A DNA stretch of 64,000 bases from Phytophthora sp. 'mugwort' (GCA_033558025.1 JAUCEF010000006.1:4030001-4094000), one strand, 5' to 3'. Shown: positions 1-10,501, numbered from the stretch's first letter. The notes: generated from the sequence alone by a model not told the origin. Program-made: numbers and translations.

Positions 1-137
1 CCAATGGCGGCCTCTCACTACGCTTGCAGCGAAACGTATAGCCGCTCAATCGGTCGCTCAGACGAGCTGCAGCCTCTATCGTTTAAGGACTTCGATTCTG
101 GCCGTCTGCCGACAGCTCTGGCACTTGTTCACCGACC

Positions 138-149
138 ACCACTAGTGGT
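138..149. repeat. 12-bp perfect palindrome (unit 1)
   Basis: ACCACTAGTGGT is a perfect two-fold palindrome centred on CTAG and present in every unit. An 11-nt dyad GTCAG-C-CTGAC overlaps its end (148-158). Such symmetric sites can bind dimeric proteins, but nothing here shows that. In the divergent subfamily the base just to its left (137) is T instead of C. Confidence 0.5.
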
Positions 150-363
150 CAGCCTGACAAGGCCCAGCACTGTCCCGTATAGTCACCCATACGTCCATAC
201 CACGGCACTAGCTCCATCACAACCTTTGTCAGCCACGAGCAGCTATCCACAGCCTGCCTCGACCTGGCCAGCTTCGTCACTCACTTGCAGTGGTATGGCA
301 AATCGGAGTTCGTTGGCGTACTGGGAGGCAAGAGCAGGGAGCGAGTAGGAGACAGTACGGCCT

Positions 364-383
364 GACGACGCGTCCACGTCGTC
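364..383. repeat. Inverted repeat, 7-bp perfect stem with 6-nt loop (unit 1)
   Basis: GACGACG at 364-370 pairs with CGTCGTC at 377-383 around the loop CGTCCA. The common polymorphism at 372 (G or A) falls in the loop, and the one at 360 lies outside the stem. No stem base varies in any unit. No T run follows, so this is not a classical terminator. It lies about 105 nt upstream of the tRNA. Confidence 0.55.
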
Positions 384-495
384 GTTGATATTGCCGTGTG
401 GGCTGAAGCTGTGTAACGGAGGCAGGTTAGTGAGGATATGAATATTCCCAAAGTTGGTGCTGATGTGGATGTTGTCCATGTCCGAAGCGTCCCCG

Positions 496-506
496 TGGCC
501 CAATGG
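496..506 (+). promoter_or_regulatory. Pol III A box (internal, unit 1)
   Basis: TGGCCCAATGG covers tRNA positions 8-19 and fits the eukaryotic A-box consensus with the short D-loop form. TFIIIC is known to bind this element together with the B box. Invariant in all 90 units. Confidence 0.85.
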
Positions 507-539
507 ATAAGGCATCCGCCTACGAAGCGGGAGATTGCG

Positions 540-550
540 GGTTCGAGTCC
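540..550 (+). promoter_or_regulatory. Pol III B box (internal, unit 1)
   Basis: GGTTCGAGTCC matches the consensus GGTTCGANTCC exactly and spans the T arm. A perfect B box means TFIIIC binding is expected at every unit, so the array would be a dense series of TFIIIC sites spaced about 710 bp apart. Confidence 0.9.
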
Positions 551-565
551 CGTCGGAGACTTCTC

Positions 566-569
566 TTTT
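566..569 (+). terminator. Pol III T4 terminator (unit 1)
   Basis: A run of four T residues begins 5 nt after the tRNA, in the context TTCTCTTTTG. T4 is the minimal RNA polymerase III stop in many eukaryotes; budding yeast prefers longer runs. The predicted 3' trailer is therefore short. The same run is present in all units. Confidence 0.8.
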
Positions 570-586
570 GCACACTTGCGCTCGGG

Positions 587-590
587 TTTT
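587..590 (+). terminator. Possible backup Pol III T4 run (unit 1)
   Basis: A second TTTT lies 17 nt after the first and could catch read-through transcripts. It overlaps a TATA-like motif, so its role is ambiguous. Confidence 0.35.
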
Positions 591-595
591 ATAAA
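588..595. promoter_or_regulatory. TATA-like palindrome TTTATAAA (unit 1)
   Basis: TTTATAAA reads the same on both strands and sits in the most AT-rich stretch of the unit, just downstream of the tRNA. It could position a polymerase in either direction, but no gene lies at the expected start on either strand. It may be no more than AT-rich flank. Conserved in all units; unit 32 has C to T at the adjoining base (22605). Confidence 0.2.
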
Positions 596-700
596 CATAC
601 ATTTCCCTACGGGCGACTGTAGCGGTTGATTGATGCGGTGGCCGCTCGTTCGGACTGCGTCTCGGAGAGCAACACGTAGCGGGGCATCATGAACCACGGC

Positions 701-721
701 GTCGCCATTCCCAATGGCGGC
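701..721. repeat. Inverted repeat across the unit junction, 9-bp stem
   Basis: CGCCATT (703-709) and AATGGCG (713-719) are separated by CCC; a T-G and a G-C pair extend the stem to 701 and 721. It recurs at every unit boundary. The only damaged copy I see is at the unit 28/29 boundary near 19878, where one T of the left arm is missing. Confidence 0.5.
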
Positions 722-1198
722 CTCTCACTACGCTTGCAGCGAAACGTATAGCCGCTCAATCGGTCGCTCAGACGAGCTGCAGCCTCTATCGTTTAAGGAC
801 TTCGATTCTGGCCGTCTGCCGACAGCTCTGGCACTTGTTCACCGACCACCACTAGTGGTCAGCCTGACAAGGCCCAGCACTGTCCCGTATAGTCACCCAT
901 ACGTCCATACCACGGCACTAGCTCCATCACAACCTTTGTCAGCCACGAGCAGCTATCCACAGCCTGCCTCGACCTGGCCAGCTTCGTCACTCACTTGCAG
1001 TGGTATGGCAAATCGGAGTTCGTTGGCGTACTGGGAGGCAAGAGCAGGGAGCGAGTAGGAGACAGTACGGCCTGACGACGCGTCCACGTCGTCGTTGATA
1101 TTGCCGTGTGGGCTGAAGCTGTGTAACGGAGGCAGGTTAGTGAGGATATGAATATTCCCAAAGTTGGTGCTGATGTGGATGTTGTCCATGTCCGAAGC

Positions 1199-1271
1199 GT
1201 CCCCGTGGCCCAATGGATAAGGCATCCGCCTACGAAGCGGGAGATTGCGGGTTCGAGTCCCGTCGGAGACT
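1199..1271 (+). tRNA. trnR-ACG: tRNA-Arg (ACG), unit 2
   Basis: Unit 714-1423, haplotype TGGGC. tRNA identical to copy 1. Confidence 0.93.
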
Positions 1272-1908
1272 TCTCTTTTGCACACTTGCGCTCGGGTTTT
1301 ATAAACATACATTTCCCTACGGGCGACTGTAGCGGTTGATTGATGCGGTGGCCGCTCGTTCGGACTGCGTCTCGGAGAGCAACACGTAGCGGGGCATCAT
1401 GAACCACGGCGTCGCCATTCCCAATGGCGGCCTCTCACTACGCTTGCAGCGAAACGTATAGCCGCTCAATCGGTCGCTCAGACGAGCTGCAGCCTCTATC
1501 GTTTAAGGACTTCGATTCTGGCCGTCTGCCGACAGCTCTGGCACTTGTTCACCGACCACCACTAGTGGTCAGCCTGACAAGGCCCAGCACTGTCCCGTAT
1601 AGTCACCCATACGTCCATACCACGGCACTAGCTCCATCACAACCTTTGTCAGCCACGAGCAGCTATCCACAGCCTGCCTCGACCTGGCCAGCTTCGTCAC
1701 TCACTTGCAGTGGTATGGCAAATCGGAGTTCGTTGGCGTACTGGGAGGCAAGAGCAGGGAGCGAGTAGGAGACAGTACGGCCTGACGACGCGTCCACGTC
1801 GTCGTTGATATTGCCGTGTGGGCTGAAGCTGTGTAACGGAGGCAGGTTAGTGAGGATATGAATATTCCCAAAGTTGGTGCTGATGTGGATGTTGTCCATG
1901 TCCGAAGC

Positions 1909-1981
1909 GTCCCCGTGGCCCAATGGATAAGGCATCCGCCTACGAAGCGGGAGATTGCGGGTTCGAGTCCCGTCGGAGACT
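1909..1981 (+). tRNA. trnR-ACG: tRNA-Arg (ACG), unit 3
   Basis: Unit 1424-2133, haplotype TGGGC. Confidence 0.93.
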
Positions 1982-2618
1982 TCTCTTTTGCACACTTGCG
2001 CTCGGGTTTTATAAACATACATTTCCCTACGGGCGACTGTAGCGGTTGATTGATGCGGTGGCCGCTCGTTCGGACTGCGTCTCGGAGAGCAACACGTAGC
2101 GGGGCATCATGAACCACGGCGTCGCCATTCCCAATGGCGGCCTCTCACTACGCTTGCAGCGAAACGTATAGCCGCTCAATCGGTCGCTCAGACGAGCTGC
2201 AGCCTCTATCGTTTAAGGACTTCGATTCTGGCCGTCTGCCGACAGCTCTGGCACTTGTTCACCGACCACCACTAGTGGTCAGCCTGACAAGGCCCAGCAC
2301 TGTCCCGTATAGTCACCCATACGTCCATACCACGGCACTAGCTCCATCACAACCTTTGTCAGCCACGAGCAGCTATCCACAGCCTGCCTCGACCTGGCCA
2401 GCTTCGTCACTCACTTGCAGTGGTATGGCAAATCGGAGTTCGTTGGCGTACTGGGAGGCAAGAGCAGGGAGCGAGTAGGAGACAGTACGGCCTGACGACG
2501 CGTCCACGTCGTCGTTGATATTGCCGTGTGGGCTGAAGCTGTGTAACGGAGGCAGGTTAGTGAGGATATGAATATTCCCAAAGTTGGTGCTGATGTGGAT
2601 GTTGTCCATGTCCGAAGC

Positions 2619-2691
2619 GTCCCCGTGGCCCAATGGATAAGGCATCCGCCTACGAAGCGGGAGATTGCGGGTTCGAGTCCCGTCGGAGACT
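2619..2691 (+). tRNA. trnR-ACG: tRNA-Arg (ACG), unit 4
   Basis: Unit 2134-2843, haplotype TGGGT. Confidence 0.93.
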
Positions 2692-3328
2692 TCTCTTTTG
2701 CACACTTGCGCTCGGGTTTTATAAACATACATTTCCCTACGGGCGACTGTAGCGGTTGATTGATGCGGTGGCTGCTCGTTCGGACTGCGTCTCGGAGAGC
2801 AACACGTAGCGGGGCATCATGAACCACGGCGTCGCCATTCCCAATGGCGGCCTCTCACTACGCTTGCAGCGAAACGTATAGCCGCTCAATCGGTCGCTCA
2901 GACGAGCTGCAGCCTCTATCGTTTAAGGACTTCGATTCTGGCCGTCTGCCGACAGCTCTGGCACTTGTTCACCGACCACCACTAGTGGTCAGCCTGACAA
3001 GGCCCAGCACTGTCCCGTATAGTCACCCATACGTCCATACCACGGCACTAGCTCCATCACAACCTTTGTCAGCCACGAGCAGCTATCCACAGCCTGCCTC
3101 GACCTGGCCAGCTTCGTCACTCACTTGCAGTGGTATGGCAAATCGGAGTTCGTTGGCGTACTGGGAGGCAAGAGCAGGGAGCGAGTAGGAGACAGTACGG
3201 CCTGACGACGCGTCCACGTCGTCGTTGATATTGCCGTGTGGGCTGAAGCTGTGTAACGGAGGCAGGTTAGTGAGGATATGAATATTCCCAAAGTTGGTGC
3301 TGATGTGGATGTTGTCCATGTCCGAAGC

Positions 3329-3401
3329 GTCCCCGTGGCCCAATGGATAAGGCATCCGCCTACGAAGCGGGAGATTGCGGGTTCGAGTCCCGTCGGAGAC
3401 T
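3329..3401 (+). tRNA. trnR-ACG: tRNA-Arg (ACG), unit 5
   Basis: Unit 2844-3553, haplotype TGGGT. Confidence 0.93.
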
Positions 3402-4038
3402 TCTCTTTTGCACACTTGCGCTCGGGTTTTATAAACATACATTTCCCTACGGGCGACTGTAGCGGTTGATTGATGCGGTGGCTGCTCGTTCGGACTGCGT
3501 CTCGGAGAGCAACACGTAGCGGGGCATCATGAACCACGGCGTCGCCATTCCCAATGGCGGCCTCTCACTACGCTTGCAGCGAAACGTATAGCCGCTCAAT
3601 CGGTCGCTCAGACGAGCTGCAGCCTCTATCGTTTAAGGACTTCGATTCTGGCCGTCTGCCGACAGCTCTGGCACTTGTTCACCGACCACCACTAGTGGTC
3701 AGCCTGACAAGGCCCAGCACTGTCCCGTATAGTCACCCATACGTCCATACCACGGCACTAGCTCCATCACAACCTTTGTCAGCCACGAGCAGCTATCCAC
3801 AGCCTGCCTCGACCTGGCCAGCTTCGTCACTCACTTGCAGTGGTATGGCAAATCGGAGTTCGTTGGCGTACTGGGAGGCAAGAGCAGGGAGCGAGTAGGA
3901 GACAGTACGGCCTGACGACGCGTCCACGTCGTCGTTGATATTGCCGTGTGGGCTGAAGCTGTGTAACGGAGGCAGGTTAGTGAGGATATGAATATTCCCA
4001 AAGTTGGTGCTGATGTGGATGTTGTCCATGTCCGAAGC

Positions 4039-4111
4039 GTCCCCGTGGCCCAATGGATAAGGCATCCGCCTACGAAGCGGGAGATTGCGGGTTCGAGTCC
4101 CGTCGGAGACT
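4039..4111 (+). tRNA. trnR-ACG: tRNA-Arg (ACG), unit 6
   Basis: Unit 3554-4263, haplotype TGGGT. Confidence 0.93.
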
Positions 4112-4748
4112 TCTCTTTTGCACACTTGCGCTCGGGTTTTATAAACATACATTTCCCTACGGGCGACTGTAGCGGTTGATTGATGCGGTGGCTGCTCGTT
4201 CGGACTGCGTCTCGGAGAGCAACACGTAGCGGGGCATCATGAACCACGGCGTCGCCATTCCCAATGGCGGCCTCTCACTACGCTTGCAGCGAAACGTATA
4301 GCCGCTCAATCGGTCGCTCAGACGAGCTGCAGCCTCTATCGTTTAAGGACTTCGATTCTGGCCGTCTGCCGACAGCTCTGGCACTTGTTCACCGACCACC
4401 ACTAGTGGTCAGCCTGACAAGGCCCAGCACTGTCCCGTATAGTCACCCATACGTCCATACCACGGCACTAGCTCCATCACAACCTTTGTCAGCCACGAGC
4501 AGCTATCCACAGCCTGCCTCGACCTGGCCAGCTTCGTCACTCACTTGCAGTGGTATGGCAAATCGGAGTTCGTTGGCGTACTGGGAGGCAAGAGCAGGGA
4601 GCGAGTAGGAGACAGTACGGCCTGACGACGCGTCCACGTCGTCGTTGATATTGCCGTGTGGGCTGAAGCTGTGTAACGGAGGCAGGTTAGTGAGGATATG
4701 AATATTCCCAAAGTTGGTGCTGATGTGGATGTTGTCCATGTCCGAAGC

Positions 4749-4821
4749 GTCCCCGTGGCCCAATGGATAAGGCATCCGCCTACGAAGCGGGAGATTGCGG
4801 GTTCGAGTCCCGTCGGAGACT
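4749..4821 (+). tRNA. trnR-ACG: tRNA-Arg (ACG), unit 7
   Basis: Unit 4264-4973, haplotype TGGGC. Confidence 0.93.
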
Positions 4822-5458
4822 TCTCTTTTGCACACTTGCGCTCGGGTTTTATAAACATACATTTCCCTACGGGCGACTGTAGCGGTTGATTGATGCGGTG
4901 GCCGCTCGTTCGGACTGCGTCTCGGAGAGCAACACGTAGCGGGGCATCATGAACCACGGCGTCGCCATTCCCAATGGCGGCCTCTCACTACGCTTGCAGC
5001 GAAACGTATAGCCGCTCAATCGGTCGCTCAGACGAGCTGCAGCCTCTATCGTTTAAGGACTTCGATTCTGGCCGTCTGCCGACAGCTCTGGCACTTGTTC
5101 ACCGACCACCACTAGTGGTCAGCCTGACAAGGCCCAGCACTGTCCCGTATAGTCACCCATACGTCCATACCACGGCACTAGCTCCATCACAACCTTTGTC
5201 AGCCACGAGCAGCTATCCACAGCCTGCCTCGACCTGGCCAGCTTCGTCACTCACTTGCAGTGGTATGGCAAATCGGAGTTCGTTGGCGTACTGGGAGGCA
5301 AGAGCAGGGAGCGAGTAGGAGACAGTACGGCCTGACGACGCGTCCACGTCGTCGTTGATATTGCCGTGTGGGCTGAAGCTGTGTAACGGAGGCAGGTTAG
5401 TGAGGATATGAATATTCCCAAAGTTGGTGCTGATGTGGATGTTGTCCATGTCCGAAGC

Positions 5459-5531
5459 GTCCCCGTGGCCCAATGGATAAGGCATCCGCCTACGAAGCGG
5501 GAGATTGCGGGTTCGAGTCCCGTCGGAGACT
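5459..5531 (+). tRNA. trnR-ACG: tRNA-Arg (ACG), unit 8
   Basis: Unit 4974-5683, haplotype TGGGC. Confidence 0.93.
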
Positions 5532-6168
5532 TCTCTTTTGCACACTTGCGCTCGGGTTTTATAAACATACATTTCCCTACGGGCGACTGTAGCGGTTGAT
5601 TGATGCGGTGGCCGCTCGTTCGGACTGCGTCTCGGAGAGCAACACGTAGCGGGGCATCATGAACCACGGCGTCGCCATTCCCAATGGCGGCCTCTCACTA
5701 CGCTTGCAGCGAAACGTATAGCCGCTCAATCGGTCGCTCAGACGAGCTGCAGCCTCTATCGTTTAAGGACTTCGATTCTGGCCGTCTGCCGACAGCTCTG
5801 GCACTTGTTCACCGACCACCACTAGTGGTCAGCCTGACAAGGCCCAGCACTGTCCCGTATAGTCACCCATACGTCCATACCACGGCACTAGCTCCATCAC
5901 AACCTTTGTCAGCCACGAGCAGCTATCCACAGCCTGCCTCGACCTGGCCAGCTTCGTCACTCACTTGCAGTGGTATGGCAAATCGGAGTTCGTTGGCGTA
6001 CTGGGAGGCAAGAGCAGGGAGCGAGTAGGAGACAGTACGGCCTGACGACGCATCCACGTCGTCGTTGATATTGCCGTGTGGGCTGAAGCTGTGTAACGGA
6101 GGCAGGTTAGTGAGGATATGAATATTCCCAAAGTTGGTGCTGATGTGGATGTTGTCCATGTCCGAAGC

Positions 6169-6241
6169 GTCCCCGTGGCCCAATGGATAAGGCATCCGCC
6201 TACGAAGCGGGAGATTGCGGGTTCGAGTCCCGTCGGAGACT
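6169..6241 (+). tRNA. trnR-ACG: tRNA-Arg (ACG), unit 9
   Basis: Unit 5684-6393, haplotype TGAGC; first unit with A372. Confidence 0.93.
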
Positions 6242-6878
6242 TCTCTTTTGCACACTTGCGCTCGGGTTTTATAAACATACATTTCCCTACGGGCGACTGT
6301 AGCGGTTGATTGATGCGGTGGCCGCTCGTTCGGACTGCGTCTCGGAGAGCAACACGTAGCGGGGCATCATGAACCACGGCGTCGCCATTCCCAATGGCGG
6401 CCTCTCACTACGCTTGCAGCGAAACGTATAGCCGCTCAATCGGTCGCTCAGACGAGCTGCAGCCTCTATCGTTTAAGGACTTCGATTCTGGCCGTCTGCC
6501 GACAGCTCTGGCACTTGTTCACCGACCACCACTAGTGGTCAGCCTGACAAGGCCCAGCACTGTCCCGTATAGTCACCCATACGTCCATACCACGGCACTA
6601 GCTCCATCACAACCTTTGTCAGCCACGAGCAGCTATCCACAGCCTGCCTCGACCTGGCCAGCTTCGTCACTCACTTGCAGTGGTATGGCAAATCGGAGTT
6701 CGTTGGCGTACTGGGAGGCAAGAGCAGGGAGCGAGTAGGAGACAGTACGACCTGACGACGCATCCACGTCGTCGTTGATATTGCCGTGTGGGCTGAAGCT
6801 GTGTAACGGAGGCAGGTTAGTGAGGATATGAATATTCCCAAAGTTGGTGCTGATGTGGATGTTGTCCATGTCCGAAGC

Positions 6879-6951
6879 GTCCCCGTGGCCCAATGGATAA
6901 GGCATCCGCCTACGAAGCGGGAGATTGCGGGTTCGAGTCCCGTCGGAGACT
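6879..6951 (+). tRNA. trnR-ACG: tRNA-Arg (ACG), unit 10
   Basis: Unit 6394-7103, haplotype TAAGC; start of the dimer block. Confidence 0.93.
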
Positions 6952-7588
6952 TCTCTTTTGCACACTTGCGCTCGGGTTTTATAAACATACATTTCCCTAC
7001 GGGCGACTGTAGCGGTTGATTGATGCGGTGGCCGCTCGTTCGGACTGCGTCTCGGAGAGCAACACGTAGCGGGGCATCATGAACCACGGCGTCGCCATTC
7101 CCAATGGCGGCCTCTCACTACGCTTGCAGCGAAACGTATAGCCGCTCAATCGGTCGCTCAGACGAGCTGCAGCCTCTATCGTTTAAGGACTTCGATTCTG
7201 GCCGTCTGCCGACAGCTCTGGCACTTGTTCACCGACCACCACTAGTGGTCAGCCTGACAAGGCCCAGCACTGTCCCGTATAGTCACCCATACGTCCATAC
7301 CACGGCACTAGCTCCATCACAACCTTTGTCAGCCACGAGCAGCTATCCACAGCCTGCCTCGACCTGGCCAGCTTCGTCACTCACTTGCAGTGGTATGGCA
7401 AATCGGAGTTCGTTGGCGTACTGGGAGGCAAGAGCAGGGAGCGAGTAGGAGACAGTACGGCCTGACGACGCATCCACGTCGTCGTTGATATTGCCGTGTG
7501 GGCTGAAGCTGTGTAACGGAGGCAGGTTAGTGAGGATATGAATATTCCCAAAGTTGGTACTGATGTGGATGTTGTCCATGTCCGAAGC

Positions 7589-7661
7589 GTCCCCGTGGCC
7601 CAATGGATAAGGCATCCGCCTACGAAGCGGGAGATTGCGGGTTCGAGTCCCGTCGGAGACT
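7589..7661 (+). tRNA. trnR-ACG: tRNA-Arg (ACG), unit 11
   Basis: Unit 7104-7813, haplotype TGAAC. Confidence 0.93.
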
Positions 7662-8298
7662 TCTCTTTTGCACACTTGCGCTCGGGTTTTATAAACATAC
7701 ATTTCCCTACGGGCGACTGTAGCGGTTGATTGATGCGGTGGCCGCTCGTTCGGACTGCGTCTCGGAGAGCAACACGTAGCGGGGCATCATGAACCACGGC
7801 GTCGCCATTCCCAATGGCGGCCTCTCACTACGCTTGCAGCGAAACGTATAGCCGCTCAATCGGTCGCTCAGACGAGCTGCAGCCTCTATCGTTTAAGGAC
7901 TTCGATTCTGGCCGTCTGCCGACAGCTCTGGCACTTGTTCACCGACCACCACTAGTGGTCAGCCTGACAAGGCCCAGCACTGTCCCGTATAGTCACCCAT
8001 ACGTCCATACCACGGCACTAGCTCCATCACAACCTTTGTCAGCCACGAGCAGCTATCCACAGCCTGCCTCGACCTGGCCAGCTTCGTCACTCACTTGCAG
8101 TGGTATGGCAAATCGGAGTTCGTTGGCGTACTGGGAGGCAAGAGCAGGGAGCGAGTAGGAGACAGTACGACCTGACGACGCATCCACGTCGTCGTTGATA
8201 TTGCCGTGTGGGCTGAAGCTGTGTAACGGAGGCAGGTTAGTGAGGATATGAATATTCCCAAAGTTGGTGCTGATGTGGATGTTGTCCATGTCCGAAGC

Positions 8299-8371
8299 GT
8301 CCCCGTGGCCCAATGGATAAGGCATCCGCCTACGAAGCGGGAGATTGCGGGTTCGAGTCCCGTCGGAGACT
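8299..8371 (+). tRNA. trnR-ACG: tRNA-Arg (ACG), unit 12
   Basis: Unit 7814-8523, haplotype TAAGC. Confidence 0.93.
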
Positions 8372-9008
8372 TCTCTTTTGCACACTTGCGCTCGGGTTTT
8401 ATAAACATACATTTCCCTACGGGCGACTGTAGCGGTTGATTGATGCGGTGGCCGCTCGTTCGGACTGCGTCTCGGAGAGCAACACGTAGCGGGGCATCAT
8501 GAACCACGGCGTCGCCATTCCCAATGGCGGCCTCTCACTACGCTTGCAGCGAAACGTATAGCCGCTCAATCGGTCGCTCAGACGAGCTGCAGCCTCTATC
8601 GTTTAAGGACTTCGATTCTGGCCGTCTGCCGACAGCTCTGGCACTTGTTCACCGACCACCACTAGTGGTCAGCCTGACAAGGCCCAGCACTGTCCCGTAT
8701 AGTCACCCATACGTCCATACCACGGCACTAGCTCCATCACAACCTTTGTCAGCCACGAGCAGCTATCCACAGCCTGCCTCGACCTGGCCAGCTTCGTCAC
8801 TCACTTGCAGTGGTATGGCAAATCGGAGTTCGTTGGCGTACTGGGAGGCAAGAGCAGGGAGCGAGTAGGAGACAGTACGGCCTGACGACGCATCCACGTC
8901 GTCGTTGATATTGCCGTGTGGGCTGAAGCTGTGTAACGGAGGCAGGTTAGTGAGGATATGAATATTCCCAAAGTTGGTACTGATGTGGATGTTGTCCATG
9001 TCCGAAGC

Positions 9009-9081
9009 GTCCCCGTGGCCCAATGGATAAGGCATCCGCCTACGAAGCGGGAGATTGCGGGTTCGAGTCCCGTCGGAGACT
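9009..9081 (+). tRNA. trnR-ACG: tRNA-Arg (ACG), unit 13
   Basis: Unit 8524-9233, haplotype TGAAC. Confidence 0.93.
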
Positions 9082-9718
9082 TCTCTTTTGCACACTTGCG
9101 CTCGGGTTTTATAAACATACATTTCCCTACGGGCGACTGTAGCGGTTGATTGATGCGGTGGCCGCTCGTTCGGACTGCGTCTCGGAGAGCAACACGTAGC
9201 GGGGCATCATGAACCACGGCGTCGCCATTCCCAATGGCGGCCTCTCACTACGCTTGCAGCGAAACGTATAGCCGCTCAATCGGTCGCTCAGACGAGCTGC
9301 AGCCTCTATCGTTTAAGGACTTCGATTCTGGCCGTCTGCCGACAGCTCTGGCACTTGTTCACCGACCACCACTAGTGGTCAGCCTGACAAGGCCCAGCAC
9401 TGTCCCGTATAGTCACCCATACGTCCATACCACGGCACTAGCTCCATCACAACCTTTGTCAGCCACGAGCAGCTATCCACAGCCTGCCTCGACCTGGCCA
9501 GCTTCGTCACTCACTTGCAGTGGTATGGCAAATCGGAGTTCGTTGGCGTACTGGGAGGCAAGAGCAGGGAGCGAGTAGGAGACAGTACGACCTGACGACG
9601 CATCCACGTCGTCGTTGATATTGCCGTGTGGGCTGAAGCTGTGTAACGGAGGCAGGTTAGTGAGGATATGAATATTCCCAAAGTTGGTGCTGATGTGGAT
9701 GTTGTCCATGTCCGAAGC

Positions 9719-9791
9719 GTCCCCGTGGCCCAATGGATAAGGCATCCGCCTACGAAGCGGGAGATTGCGGGTTCGAGTCCCGTCGGAGACT
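9719..9791 (+). tRNA. trnR-ACG: tRNA-Arg (ACG), unit 14
   Basis: Unit 9234-9943, haplotype TAAGC. Confidence 0.93.
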
Positions 9792-10428
9792 TCTCTTTTG
9801 CACACTTGCGCTCGGGTTTTATAAACATACATTTCCCTACGGGCGACTGTAGCGGTTGATTGATGCGGTGGCCGCTCGTTCGGACTGCGTCTCGGAGAGC
9901 AACACGTAGCGGGGCATCATGAACCACGGCGTCGCCATTCCCAATGGCGGCCTCTCACTACGCTTGCAGCGAAACGTATAGCCGCTCAATCGGTCGCTCA
10001 GACGAGCTGCAGCCTCTATCGTTTAAGGACTTCGATTCTGGCCGTCTGCCGACAGCTCTGGCACTTGTTCACCGACCACCACTAGTGGTCAGCCTGACAA
10101 GGCCCAGCACTGTCCCGTATAGTCACCCATACGTCCATACCACGGCACTAGCTCCATCACAACCTTTGTCAGCCACGAGCAGCTATCCACAGCCTGCCTC
10201 GACCTGGCCAGCTTCGTCACTCACTTGCAGTGGTATGGCAAATCGGAGTTCGTTGGCGTACTGGGAGGCAAGAGCAGGGAGCGAGTAGGAGACAGTACGG
10301 CCTGACGACGCATCCACGTCGTCGTTGATATTGCCGTGTGGGCTGAAGCTGTGTAACGGAGGCAGGTTAGTGAGGATATGAATATTCCCAAAGTTGGTAC
10401 TGATGTGGATGTTGTCCATGTCCGAAGC

Positions 10429-10501
10429 GTCCCCGTGGCCCAATGGATAAGGCATCCGCCTACGAAGCGGGAGATTGCGGGTTCGAGTCCCGTCGGAGAC
10501 T
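10429..10501 (+). tRNA. trnR-ACG: tRNA-Arg (ACG), unit 15
   Basis: Unit 9944-10653, haplotype TGAAC. Confidence 0.93.

Larger units (their letters stand above)
489..561 (+). tRNA. trnR-ACG: tRNA-Arg (anticodon ACG), unit 1, reference copy
   Basis: Folds as a full cloverleaf without an intron. The acceptor 5' strand is 489-495 and the 3' strand 554-560. The D stem is 498-500 with 511-513. The anticodon stem is 515-519 with 527-531, loop 520-526, anticodon ACG at 522-524. The variable loop is 5 nt (532-536), and the T stem is 537-541 with 549-553, loop TTCGAGT. A34 would normally be deaminated to inosine, reading CGU, CGC and CGA arginine codons. The D-arm sequence TGGCCCAATGGATAAGG is typical of eukaryotic tRNA-Arg. 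No CCA is encoded. Two oddities: position 4 (C492) faces A557 (position 69), an unpaired C-A in mid acceptor stem, and the discriminator (561) is T, where eukaryotic tRNA-Arg usually has G or A. The gene looks intact otherwise, but its activity cannot be judged from sequence. Haplotype TGGGC, unit 4-713. Confidence 0.95.
562..1198. other. Intergenic spacer between tRNA copies 1 and 2 (model for all spacers)
   Basis: These 637 nt separate consecutive tRNA genes throughout. Apart from the T runs, TATA-like motif, palindrome and two inverted repeats listed separately, I see no second tRNA, 5S rRNA, U6 snRNA or spliced-leader gene on either strand. There is no microsatellite and no poly-A tail or target-site duplication that would suggest a SINE. 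Open frames of 60-140 codons exist on both strands because the sequence is moderately GC-rich, but those crossing the tRNA are translations of structural RNA. Confidence 0.7.
4..5683 (+). repeat. Array block: units 1-8, GGG core haplotype
   Basis: All eight units have G at 360, 372 and 459. Units 4-6 carry T at 643 and the rest C, so a three-unit run with the 643T marker sits inside an otherwise uniform block. The spacer is of core type (TTCACC, T198, C203). Confidence 0.85.

Noticed and set aside
4..348. 114-codon + strand open frame present in most units
   Set aside because: Conserved only because the DNA repeat is conserved; it is out of frame in units with 1-nt indels (for example 78 and all TATCACC units), and no domain is recognisable. 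Kept only as part of the possible fossil segment.
489..561. Bacterial or organellar tRNA-Arg(ACG)
   Set aside because: No encoded CCA, T4 terminator directly downstream, and a D arm of the eukaryotic nuclear type; no operon, RBS or other bacterial genes anywhere in 64 kb.
243..602. 119-codon - strand open frame in every unit
   Set aside because: It reads through the complement of the tRNA gene, so its conservation follows from the tRNA; no recognisable domain.
621..646. 5-bp dyad AGCGG / CCGCT with 16-nt loop
   Set aside because: Short stem with a long loop, expected by chance in GC-rich sequence; position 643 is polymorphic.
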